A stretch of 64,000 bases of DNA from Malania oleifera (taxonomy: Eukaryota; Streptophyta; Magnoliopsida; Santalales; Ximeniaceae), in NCBI RefSeq assembly GCF_029873635.1, contig NC_080428.1:69187601-69251600 (forward strand), read 5' to 3'. This document shows positions 36,494 through 47,289 of this stretch, in pieces. Position 1 is the stretch's first letter. Each line of letters starts with the position of its first letter. The translations under genes and the position numbers were made by a program. The notes under the pieces are model-generated. The model did not search any database and had not been told where the DNA came from. It saw only the letters and a program-made list of their open reading frames with translations.

Positions 36494-36884
36494 ATATAGC
36501 GTTGGCAGTGGTATGAGGAGGTCGTTATATCGTACCTGATATAACCGTCATATAACGTTGGCAGTGGTATGAGGAGGTCGTTATATGGGCATTTATATTG
36601 GGAGGTAAACATTGGCAGTGGTATGAGGAGGTTGTTTACCTATTTACCATGAACAGAGTGTTTGTTTTGTAACCTATGTGGTTTGATTCGTCCTGTGTGG
36701 ACATATATGTTGTGTGATTGGTTTGTCCTGTGTGGACCGTGTAATCTGTGTGATTGGTTAGTGACTAGTCCTGTGTGGATGTGTATGATGTGTGTGTTAG
36801 AGTCCTGTGTGGACGATTACATGATATGTGGATGTAGACCCTATGTGGGTATGATTGAAGACTATATGTTTATCCTATGTGGAT
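36494..36884 (+). repeat. Array of hairpins in the Gypsy LTR
   Basis: Three larger hairpins (36494-36530, 36549-36587, 36604-36640) share a loop close to TTGGCAGTGGTATGAGGAGG with stems of 7-9 bp. At least eight small ones follow at 36671, 36690, 36725, 36743, 36768, 36802, 36838 and 36872, each with a 4-bp stem and a loop TGTGT or TATGT. Arm sequences differ (AACC, GTCC, AATC, ACCC, ATCC), yet each is matched by its complement; only the one at 36768 has a G-T end pair. The array lies downstream of the TATA box and should be transcribed. Confidence 0.75.
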
Positions 36885-37688
36885 TGATTGTGTGGAGTTC
36901 TGTGAAACAAATATGGTTGGCTGCGTGTGACTTTAATTAATTAAGTATTTAGGATAAAGTAGATTACTCCACCCGAGGGCTTGCTGAGAAAGGCGAGTAC
37001 TCTGGTAATTATTTATGGATACTAGAGTAGAAGGAAGCCACTTGTATGGGCGGGTGACCTTCCTTATTCTCAGTAACTTTACCTGAATACATAACCCGAG
37101 GGCTTACTGAGAAATGTGAGTGCTCTGGTGTTAGCATTAGAGTAGAAGGAATCTACTTGTATGGGCGGATAGACTTTCCTATTCTCGGGAATTATCAATA
37201 AAATATTTATGCACGTGGGCATGTGATTGGATGACAAGACATTGACCATGGTATGCTTAAGAGTGTTTTATTTTGGCTACTAGTGGATTGTGAACATTTG
37301 TATGGATATTGTAATTATATATTAAACATTTGTATGGCCACACATTGTTATAAACTATTTCTTCCCTACTAAGAGGTGTCTCACCCGGTCGATGATTTAA
37401 TCTTTTCAAGTTATCCAAGTAATCGAGCTTAGATAGCTCTAGGATGGGATAATTTTGTGAGTGGTACCATAATGATTATGTTTTTAGTCTTTATGTTTAA
37501 TATATTTTATTCAAGTTTTGTAATATAAGGAATAAGGTTGTAATTATTAAGGATCTGCATGTGTAAATATAGAACTCTGGTATATTTTGTTGAGGTTATT
37601 TTATTATTTCTAATGCGTGAATGGTATCAAAGACGCGTGTTGGTCTCATAACACTCCACGCCCACGTGCGAGTTCAGAGAGTTACAGT

Positions 37689-37700
37689 TGGTATCAGAGC
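37689..37700 (+). promoter_or_regulatory. Gypsy derivative primer binding site
   Basis: TGGTATCAGAGC, perfect tRNA-Met complement, two bases after the 5' LTR. Confidence 0.95.
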
Positions 37701-38086
37701 ATAACAATTTTGCGAACTTTAGGAGGATTAATATCAGAGTATAGGTTGAGTTCAATGAGGGTAAGAATGGGAGGATTAAGGTGTTGACGGAAGTTTGAAT
37801 TTGTTTCTTAGCTTGGAGGCAGAAATCCCTGGACGGACTTCTGTAATTTTCTGAATCAATCGACGGTTTCAGAAAACCACTGTAAATCCATTAACAATGA
37901 TGTTTCTGAGTGGAGAAACTGAAATTTGGAATTTGAATTTAAAAGTCAAGACGATTGTGGATAAATGGATGATGGATATGTAATAAAGTATTTGAATATT
38001 AAATTGGTTTTATGTTTTGTGATTATGTGAGATATATTAAGAAGTGGAGATTCTAAATTGTCTCTGTTGTATATTTATATTCAGGG

Positions 38087-39170
38087 ATGGATCCAAAAGG
38101 CAAATGTGTGGATGAAGGAGGAGGAAGCGAAATGGAAGCTTCCAGTGGGGACGATATTGACACCTCTCAACTGTTACGAGGAATAGCTCGTTAGGTTAGG
38201 GAAGAAATGAGACAAGATTTCGAGGGGACAAGCTATCCACCAGTGCACTAGGGTTGCACCATTGGCCAATTTACTCACATGAAACCCTCATCTTTTGAGG
38301 GTGGCACTGACCTGATTAAGGCTGAGATGTGGATATGGGAGATGGAAAAGATACTAGTAGTATTGAACTGCACCGAGGAGCAGAAGATTCTTTTCGCCAC
38401 TTTCAAACTGGTCGGTGAAGCTGAACGGTGGTGGCATGCAATGAAGTTGTTGGAGGAACAGCAAGCGGTACCGATAGCGATGACCTGGGGTCGCTTGAAG
38501 TAGGTCTTCTATTACCGATATTTTCTCGCCACCACTAGGAATGCAAAGGCGGAGGAATTTTTCAGCTTAACTCAGGGGCGCCTCACTGTTCAGCAGTATG
38601 CTGCTAAATTTTTAGAGCTATCTCATTTTGCATCTTCTGTGGTTCTAGATGAATATTAAAAGCAAAGGTGGTTTGAGAGGGGCTTGAATAAGAGGATTCA
38701 CGAGCATATGGCGTGTCTGCGGATTTAGGATTTCATAGAGCTAATGGAAAAAAGCTACTGTTGCAAAGTCAAGTCTACAAAGAGGTACACAGGCATCAGA
38801 ACGAAGGAAAAGGGTTGCGTCTCCTCATTCCCAAACAAATTTCAGACAAGGGTCATGGAGGGGAGATAGAGATGTAGTGGGCCAAGGGTCAGAAATGAAT
38901 GATCGGGGATGACAGGGCGATTCGTCACGTTCCCACTGCCCTAGGTGTAACCAGCGACATTGAGGAGAATGCTGGAGTAGGGGTGTCGTATGCTACCGAT
39001 GTGGTAAATAGGGTCATATAGCTCGAGAATGTTGAGAACTGCCGAATAATGCACTAGCTCCAAATCAGAACTAGAGAAACAACCCGGTGCCTCGCGATGG
39101 CGGTGCCCCAACACATGTCTACATGTTGGGTACACTTGAGGAGGGCAACAATAAAGGCCCAGGTAATATG
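38087..39170 (+). pseudogene. Gag of the gag-only Gypsy element
   Basis: Starts M-D-P-K-G-K-C and reads in one frame through stops near 38192, 38249 and 38501. The open segment 38279-38503 holds [11 protein letters not shown] and E-A-E-R-W-W-H-A-M, the core of the plant retrotransposon gag domain. A frame change precedes C-Y-R-C-G-K, stop, G-H-I-A-R-E-C at 38991-39032, a zinc knuckle interrupted by one stop. It continues to about 39170 and then ends without any protease. Confidence 0.88.
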
Positions 39171-39317
39171 TTTATGTTAATATATATGTTAATTTTATTT
39201 AGCTATGCATGATTTGGTGCTGTATATGTTTAGATTGGTTGAAGTTTATGAATGTGTGTAGTTAACTTTTTGATTTTGAAAAGAGTGATTAATGAATTTT
39301 GAGGACAAAGTTCTTTT

Positions 39318-39328
39318 AAGGGGGAGAA
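39318..39328 (+). other. Polypurine tract of the Gypsy derivative
   Basis: AAGGGGGAGAA just before the 3' LTR, preceded by GAGGACAAAGTTCTTTT, like the Tekay-type element. Confidence 0.85.
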
Positions 39329-41508
39329 TGTAATGATCTAGAAAATTTTAACTATTTAAAATTATAAGAAGGATAATAAGGAAAAAAGGGAAATAGAAGA
39401 AAAGGGAAAAGAAATTGAAAAAGGAAATAAGCAGGCGCTCGTCGACGGGCTGGATTTTCTCATCGACGAGCAGTCTTCAAAGCCTCGTCGTTGAGTATGC
39501 ATGTCTCGTCAATGAGATTTTACCAAGAGAGGGTTTTGAATACATGAATTTTGTCGACGAGCTCCCGATCTCATCCACGGGTGGTGTTCTCGGGCTTGTC
39601 TCGTCGACGAGGTCACGTGGCAAGTTGCTTATAAATTGGGAGAAATCAGATTTTCAGCGAGAATTTTATTTGTCCTTCACTTTCTCTCTCTAAGCCACGG
39701 CTCCTCTGCCTTCTCTTTCAATTCCGAGCCGAATTTAGCTCGGTTCGACGATCGGAAGCTATCACGAGATTCTTGGGAAGATTCTCTCCAATATAGGCGA
39801 AGCGGATTTTCTATTTGAGAAGTTTGGGAAACATTCCAAAACCAGGGTCAGTGAAATAATTTAAGGTTTTATTATTATTTTGAGGTATTTGGAGCCTAAG
39901 ATGTATTATATGGGTATTTTTCTAAGATTTGAGGAATTTGGAATTTTTGGAATACATTGTCTCGTTTTGTTTGGATTTTGAGCAGGAATCCCGAGGAGTA
40001 GGTAAAGGGAAATATTTTATAATAGTTTTTTAATAATTTTAAACAACTAAGTTTGAGTATAATTTCTACATATTCAGGTATAATTTTCTCAAACATGCTG
40101 GTATTGAAAATACTGATTATATATATAAAATATTGGAAAAAATCGTGTGGTTGAAACCATTCTTGTTAATTAAATGATTATGAGCATTGTGGAATGATGA
40201 ATCGTAGAGATTGCGAGCAATGTGTGGATGTGATTTCTGCACGGTTGAATATACTAGTTAATTGTGGATATTGATGTTGTATATATTGTGGTAGAACTGT
40301 GGATGTGTTGAATGATTGGTTTGTTGTTGACTTGTGTTGTGGTTCATGTAAATTGTGATATAACATTGATAGTGGTATGAGGAGGTCGTTATATTGTACC
40401 TGATATAACCATCATATAACATTGGTAGTGGTATGAGGAGGTCATTATATAGGTGTTTGTATTGGGAGGTAAACATTGGCATTGGTATAAAAAGGTTGTT
40501 TACCTAGTTACTGAGTGTTTGTTTTGTAACCTGTGTGGTTTGATTAGTCCTGTGTGGACATATATGTGTGATTGGTTTGTCCTGTGTGGACCATGTAATC
40601 TGTGTGATTGGTTAGTCCTGTGTGGACCAGTCCTATGTGGACATGTATGATGTGTGTGTTAGAGTCCCGTGTGGACAATTACATGATATGTGGATGTAGA
40701 CCCTGTGTGGGTATGATTGAAGAATGTATATTTATCCTATGTGGATTGATTGTGATATGTGTATATGTGTGAAGTTCTGTGAAACGAATATGGTTGGCTG
40801 CGTGTGACTTTAACTAATTAAGTATTTAGGGTAAAGTAGATTACTCCACCCGATGGCTTGCTAAAAAAGGCGAGTATTCTGGTTATTATTTGTAAATACA
40901 AGAGTAGAGGGAAGTCACTTGTATGGGCGGGTGACATTCCTTATTCTCGGTGACTTTACCTGAATACATAACCTGAGGGCTTACTGAGAAAAGTGAGTGC
41001 CCTGGTGTTAGCACTAGAGCAGAGGGAATCTACTTGTATAGGCGGGTAGACTTCCCTATTTTCGGGAATTATCAGTAAAATATTTATGTACGTGGCTAGG
41101 TGATCGGATGACAAGACATTGACTATGGTATGCTTAAGAGCGTGTTATTTTGGCTACTAGTGGATTGTGAACATTTGTATGGATATTTTAATTATATATT
41201 AAACACTTCGGCCACACACTGTTATAAACTATTTCTTCCTTATTAAGAGGTGTCTCACCCCGTCGATGATTGAATTTTTTTAGGTTATCCAGGTGATCGA
41301 GCTTAGATAACTCTAGGGATGGATAGTTTTGTGAGTGATACCAGAACAGTTATGTTTTTAGTCTTTATGTTTAATATATTTTATTCAGGTTTTGTAATAT
41401 GAGGAATGAGGTTGTAATTATTAAGGATCTGCATGTGTAAATATAAAACTCTGATATATTTTGTTGAGGTTATTTTATTATTTCCGCTGCATGAATGGTA
41501 TCAGAGAC
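39329..41508 (+). repeat. 3' LTR of the gag-only Gypsy element, truncated
   Basis: Collinear with the 5' LTR, including the palindrome cluster (39436-39615), TATA box near 39630, hairpin array (about 40358-40755) and duplicated block. Similarity stops at TCAGAGAC (41508). About 60 terminal bases seen in the 5' LTR are missing. Confidence 0.92.
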
Positions 41509-41960
41509 CATCTTGAAGGTAGGGTCGGTCAACCATCTTGAAGGTACAGTCGACCATGGAGCTCAGTTCGGTCGACCAGGGAAAATTTGAACTAAGTGTT
41601 CGACCGACCATATATAAGGCGATTCTAAACCTTCGCGGTTTGGTCGACCGTATTGGGTTCAGTTGACCGAACTATATGGAATTCGGTCAACCAAGTCATT
41701 TTGAACTTGGTGGTTCGGTCGACCAGGGCATTGGGACTTCCCTTGACGTGGTTCGGTCAACTAGAACGTTGCAGCTCATTTCTGGTTGGTCAACCGAAGA
41801 GTCAACTTGTTGACCCTAGGGAGGTTCGATCGACCAAGACATTGGAGTACAATTCTGGTTTGTTGACCGAAGGGTCAAAATGTTGACGCGGTGGAGGTTC
41901 GGTCGACCAAAGGTTCCTATGCATAAATGTTCGGTCGACCGAACATGCCCTTCAAGGGTA
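41509..41960 (-). promoter_or_regulatory. GGTCGACC palindrome cluster in the solo LTR
   Basis: About sixteen variants of TTCGGTCGACCGAA in 450 bases, e.g. near 41569, 41719, 41900 and the almost perfect copy near 41932. It corresponds to the GCGACC cluster upstream of the TATA box in the sister LTR (2350-2730). Confidence 0.6.
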
Positions 41961-42431
41961 TTTCGGTCCAATTCTCTTTATAATGTTGTCCCTATACATA
42001 TGATGAATATTAAAATAATATGAGACATTTTTATGCAAATATGAGGGTCTTAAGGTCAGTCTAAGTCTTTTGAAGTCTACCAAAAAAATCCGGCGTTGGT
42101 TGATCCCCAAGGTCATTCAGATCCTTATGGTCAATCTACAGTCTTGTTTGAGATTTATTCATATCATGCATGCAGATGCAAATATTACAGACCAAATAGA
42201 AAAACTAATTGTCATACAAATGAAATTTAAATGTCTTCAATCTTCTTTACTCTTGTGACTTCCTTGGAATACGCTAGCTGATGTACATGTTCTTCGAGTT
42301 TCTTCCTACTTTCATTTTCAGTCTCCTTATGTTGTATTTTGAAATGTTACTTGTTCAAACACTGGATACATACATAAGAAACTTGCGGTTTGTCATTATC
42401 AAAACTAGGGATCATACTCAAAAAGTCAACA

Positions 42432-42950
42432 AAAAAGTTTTGGGTTGAGGTTATTAGATATGCATATCATCTTATCAATCATCTACCATCATCTGCAATA
42501 GGGGGGAAAACACCCTATGAGGTATGGTTTGGAAAGCCTGCTAGTGATTATGATTCTTTACATATATTTGGTACTATGACTTATTATCATGTTAAAAAAT
42601 CTAAGTTAGATCCAAGAGCCAAGAAAGCAATATTCCTGGGGATAAGTGCAGGAGTCAAAGGATACCGTCTTTGGTGTCTTGAGACGAAAAAAAATGATTT
42701 TAAGCAGGGATGTGACTTTTGATGAACTTGCGATGAGGAAGAAAACAATACACAAGGAATCACGAGTTGAAGAGAAGACCAGTGGTAGTCAACAACAGGT
42801 GGAGGTTGGGACAATTTTAGGAAACCCAGTGAGAAATGAGACTAGACAAGGTAACTCTCTAGTTACAGTGGGGAATAGTGTACAAGAAGAAGAGATTTCA
42901 ATTCGAGAATCTTCACAAAGACAAGAATCAATTGTTTCTTAAAGGCCAAG
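42432..42950 (+). pseudogene. Copia integrase C-terminal part
   Basis: Resumes with F-W-V-E-V, Y-A-Y-H-L-I-N-H-L-P-S-S, T-P-Y-E-V-W-F-G-K-P and R-A-K-K-A-I-F-L-G, the conserved integrase C-terminal block of Copia. The frame changes near 42690. Confidence 0.9.
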
Positions 42951-43978
42951 ACGAGAAATTCGAAAACCTGCTCGGTATATTGATATGATGGCCTATGCAC
43001 TTCCAGTTGTAGAGGATAATGTTCCTTGCACTTTCAAAGAAGCAATGATGAACTTTGAATCAGACAAGTGGAAAAGAGCGATGGATGAAGAAATGCAGTC
43101 TCTTTATCAAAATCAGACTTGGGAACTAGTCTAGCTACTTAAGGGTAAGAAAGCAATTGGTTGCAAATGAGTTTATGTAAAGAAAGAAGGATTTCCAGAT
43201 GCAACTAATGTTCGCTTCAAAGCTAGATTGGTAGTTAAGGGCTACGCATAGAAGGAAAACATTGATTATAATGAGGTATTTTCTCCAGTTGTTAAACATT
43301 CTTCCATTCAAATTTTGTTGGATTTGGTAGCACAATTTGATCTTGAGCTAGTTTAGCTCGATATAAAAACTGTATTTTTACATGGTGATTTGGAAGAGGA
43401 ACTCTATATGACTCAACCAGATGGATTTCAGGTTGCTGGAAAACAAAATTGGGTATGTAAACTAGGTAAATCTTTGTATGGTTTAAAACAGTCTCCAAGA
43501 CAGTGGTACAAATGATTTCATCAGTTTATGAGGGGTCACAAGTACATTAGAAATAAGCATGATCATTGTTTTTATTTTCGCATACTACAAAATGGATCTT
43601 TTATATATTTACTCTTGTATGTTGATGATATGCTGATAGTTTCAAAGAATAGGGAAGAAATCAACAAGTTGAAAAGTTAGTTAAATCAAGTGTTTGAGAT
43701 GAAAGATCTTGGTGAAGCAAAGAAGATGCTTGGCATGGAGATTCGCATAGACAAAATGAGAGGAAGAATTAGTTTGTCTCAGAAACACTATTTGAAGAAG
43801 TTAGTACAGAGATTTGGCATGTCTGAGCAGTCAAAACCAATAAGCACTCATCTTGTTCCTTATTTCAAACTTAGTGTAGTTTTATCTCTTAAATTAGACA
43901 AAGAACGTAAGTATATGTCAAAGGTTCCTTATGCAAGTGCTGTTGGTAGTCCTGATGTATGTAATGGTTTGTACTAAA
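42951..43978 (+). pseudogene. Copia reverse transcriptase
   Basis: Contains [44 protein letters not shown] and the catalytic Y-V-D-D at 43618-43629, then the open C-terminal segment 43690-43977. At least six in-frame stops. RT copies element RNA into cDNA. Confidence 0.92.
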
Positions 43979-44039
43979 CCAAATATTTCACAAGTTGTTA
44001 GTATGGTGAGCAAGTATATGCATGATCTGGGTAAAAGAC

Positions 44040-44560
44040 ATTGACAAGCTGTGAAATGGATTTTGAGATATATTATGAATACGATTGATGTTGATATAGT
44101 ATTTGGGAAAAATAATACTATTGAACAACGAGTTGTTGGATATGTGGATTTTGATTTTGCAGCTGATTTGGATAAATGTCGATTAACTACTGGATATCTT
44201 ACAGTCAACCACTGCCTTGTCCACAACAGAAGCAGAATACATGGTAGCTTCAAATGCTGTTAAGGAAATTATTTGGTTGTAGGGTTTACTTGAAAATTTG
44301 AGAGTTTGTTCAGAAGCACATTGTTGTGTTCTGTGATAGTCAGAGTGCTAATCATTTGACAAAGAACCAATTCTACCATGCATAAATGAAGCACATTGAT
44401 GTTAGGTTTCATTTTTTGTGGGATATTATTGATGGAGGTAAGATACTTCTTCAAAAGATTCCTATAGTTGAAAATCCCGCAGATATGTTGACCAAAATTG
44501 TGATAACAATCAAGTTCAAGCATTGTTTGAACTTAATCAATATTCTGCAAGTATGAATAT
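44040..44560 (+). pseudogene. Copia RNase H
   Basis: A-V-K-W-I-L-R-Y-I-M, V-G-Y-V-D-F-D-F-A-A-D-L-D-K-C-R and S-T-T-E-A-E-Y-M-V-A match the Copia RNase H (family: G-Y-x-D-A-D-W/F-A-G-D). It is broken by stops and a frame change near 44200. Confidence 0.88.
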
Positions 44561-44643
44561 TTCTGGAAGGCGCCGATGATGTAAAACTCCAGAAAATGTT
44601 GGTGACTGAAAAATTTTTTGAATTTATCGTCAATGTGGAGATT

Positions 44644-45007
44644 TGTTGTTTTTTGTCCCACATTGGTAGAATAGTTCCACATTGGAAGAAAAAGTTGTTT
44701 TGAATTTTTTCTTTGTTTGTCCTACATTGGTGAGAAGTGTATTTTGTACTTAAGGTTGAAACTATATAAAGAGTTCAACTCTCCATTTGTAAAACACATT
44801 TCAAAGTTATACTTTATCAAGAAGTAGTGGATTGATCGTCAACGCTCGATGACGTAGGTAATTATGTACCAAACCTCGTTAAATTTTTATCTTGTTCTTT
44901 TTACTGTCTTTTATTATTTGTTTCTGCATTTGCTTTAATTCTTTATATTTTCAATAGCATTAGTTGTCATATTGGTGTTTGGCACAAGTGGGGTGCCAAA
45001 CACAACA
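44644..45007 (+). repeat. 3' LTR of Copia
   Basis: Preceded by CAATGTGGAGAT, the polypurine tract. Collinear with the 5' LTR and followed by the GTCGG duplication. Confidence 0.93.
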
Positions 45008-45012
45008 GTCGG

Positions 45013-47247
45013 GCCGGTTTAGAAATGGTTTGAAAGAGTATTGTAGGTGTTTAAGGACAATTTCTAGAAGACACTTATTTTTTTAGGACCCTATGGCAGG
45101 AGCTCATCCCCTCTTAACAGGGTCTTTTAAAAAATTAAATAAAAAGATAGAGACAAAAGATAAATAAGTTCTACTAGGAATCTTGCTGCAGTATATTCTT
45201 GCCACCAACCAATGTGATGAGATTTCAAGGTAAAACTATATATTGAATTCTAATTACTAGAAAACAAAAGGGCATTTAAATACATTAGGAGTTAGAATCA
45301 GACTCTTGTGAGACTTTGGATGCTTAATTGAGCTAAGGAGGGAATATTTGGAAATTCAATGATTCTTCTTGGTCACTTCTTTCAGCCATATAATTAATTA
45401 AAAAAAAAAATCTTAGTTCAACTATAAAAATGTGGAGGGATGGATTAGGCTGAGGCTAAATAATGAGGAAAGGAATAAATGATTTTATTTTAATTTATAT
45501 ATATTTGTTGCTCGCGTGCACTAATAAGTGCCTAATAATACTTTCTGAATATACCTTTTTTTGTTAAAATTTCTTGTAGAGTCTATTTGTTTCTTAAGAT
45601 TTGATTGATTGAAATGATTGGACTGGACTTGACTTAATAGAATTAGAGCGAGATGTACATAATAATAGTTTTTGATGTTTTATATTTATAATCTATCTAT
45701 CATATATAAGATATTAGATAAGGATGTGAGCAAAATTGTTTTTTTTTTTTTTTTTTCACTTTTGATTATACTTATAAAAACCTTAGCTTTTGCTAGTTCA
45801 TACGAAATATTGGTTAGTGTCTATACGTATAAAATATGAAGTGTATAAAATTTTTATAGCACAAAGATGAAAATGGTTGTGTAGATAGCCTGCAATTATT
45901 GGTCTCAGAATCAAAACTAAACTAAAAAAGGAATAGTAACTAATCAAAAAGATTGAATCTAAAAATCAGATCAAGTGATATTGCATCGTTAGCCAATATT
46001 TGGATTTAGAGTTGCCTTGATTTAGAGAAAAATAATATAAATTGGTCTTGAGTATGTGTTTTTGTATTTCACACAATTCTAAATCCAAGATTTCAATTTT
46101 ATGTGCTCTCCAAATTTACTATCGGGCTGTGTAAGAAAAGAAAAAAAAAATAAAAAAGAAAAACAAATTAAGGTACAAGAGTTGTAAAGCAAAAGGAGAA
46201 AAGAAGAAAGTGTGATTTTTTTTTTCCTTCGTCCATTGACTAAGGATAATGAGCAGAGAGCAAATGTTTATTAAATTCTATTGTTAGCCCCATATGCAAA
46301 TTTAGTGCTAAAAGGGAAGGGAGTAAAACAACTATATTAATGTAATTATGTTGAAATGTAATATATTAATGTAATTATATTAATGTATTATGTTGAAGTG
46401 ACAAATAACTTTAGTCAATTGAATTAATAAACTCATATAATTTTTATATTTTCGTCTCGTTTTTAATTTGGGGAAGAGTACTAATTTTGAGATAGAGAAA
46501 AATATTTTCCTTTTATAAATTTTTATTCTCAATTTTTTAACATCAAACAAAAGAAAAACGGCTTTCTACACTTAATTACTTTGCTTCTTCATTATTTTTT
46601 TTGGTATAGGCCTCTTCTTCTTCTTGGGTGCATTAATCTTAACTATACAATAAGGGGTAGTTGATATCCCATTTCAAATTAATCCTTTCAATTCTTAGCT
46701 TTTGCAAGATTCAATTTTAATACATTCGAGAAAGTCTTAAACTTTAAGCACTTGATTATCCTTCGCACAATTCCGTGTTGACTTTCTTCATTTTTTTTCC
46801 CCACAAAAGCAATTTTAATCGATTAAAGCAAAAGAAAATATCAAATTTTGAAATGAATTAGTTTTGTTAAGTATGAGATCATTCAGCCACGAGACACGAT
46901 TTGATTGGACACAATATTTCACACTGGCGTGCCACGTGGTGCTCATCGCAAGTGACTATACACGGACAAAATATTTTCTATAGCATGCAACTCCTCGCAA
47001 ACCTACATTTTATTTGGGAAATGAAAGAAAATGAAAATAAGGAAAAGACTCATTTCTTTTTTTTATTTTCCTTCTTTGTGAAATTTCATCAAAATAATAT
47101 GCCTAAAAGTTAAGAAAAATTAAATATCAATGATGCGTAAAATTGAACATGAAAAATATGAATTTTTTTATATTTTCCTTTAATTTCTTTTATATTTTTA
47201 AGTTTGAAAGGGAGCCAACGTGAATGGCAAAAGAAAAAAGTAAATAA

Positions 47248-47289
<42 letters not shown>

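Larger units (their letters stand above)
35426..37686 (+). repeat. 5' LTR of the gag-only Gypsy element
   Basis: Starts TGTAACGACCCG and ends GAGTTACA. TATA box TATAAATA at 35743-35750. Eight GTCGAC-like palindromes precede it (35535-35725). Downstream come a (TA)n run near 36235-36266, a hairpin array (36494-36884), a tandemly duplicated block of about 120 bp (36971-37093 and 37094-37195), and AATAAA near 37198. Confidence 0.93.
35426..41508 (+). mobile_element. Gag-only Gypsy derivative (TR-GAG-like)
   Basis: 5' LTR 35426-37686 (2261 bp), primer site at 37689, a 1.64-kb internal region encoding only gag, a polypurine tract before 39329, and 3' LTR from 39329, truncated at 41508. No protease, RT, RNase H or integrase sequence is present between gag (ending about 39170) and the polypurine tract. 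The gag start and pre-PPT sequence resemble the Tekay-like element at 5269-21910, a possible source of enzymes for mobility. The 3' LTR lacks about the last 60 bases, so no target duplication can be seen. Confidence 0.9.
34536..42431 (-). mobile_element. Solo LTR in Copia integrase, itself split by a Gypsy element
   Basis: Same family as 1882-3929, reversed. The minus strand starts TGTTGACTTTTTGAG (42431) and ends CCAATTCCAACA (34536). The two LTR pieces are 34536-35425 and 41509-42431. Flanking AAAAG (34531-34535) matches AAAAAG (42432-42437) with one added A. Removing it joins the Copia integrase frame V-L-D-K to S-F-W. The segment matching about 2730-3060 of the sister LTR, with its TATA box, is missing here. 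Confidence 0.85.
32038..45007 (+). mobile_element. Tork-like Copia element with nested insertions
   Basis: LTRs 32038-32400 and 44644-45007 (363 and 364 bp) flanked by a perfect GTCGG duplication (32033-32037 and 45008-45012). The order gag, protease, integrase, RT, RNase H is Copia. RT carries [11 protein letters not shown], as in Tork/Tnt1 elements. By eye the LTRs differ at roughly a tenth of positions, so it is old. A solo LTR and a Gypsy derivative (34536-42431) split the integrase. Multiple stops show it is inactive. Confidence 0.95.
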
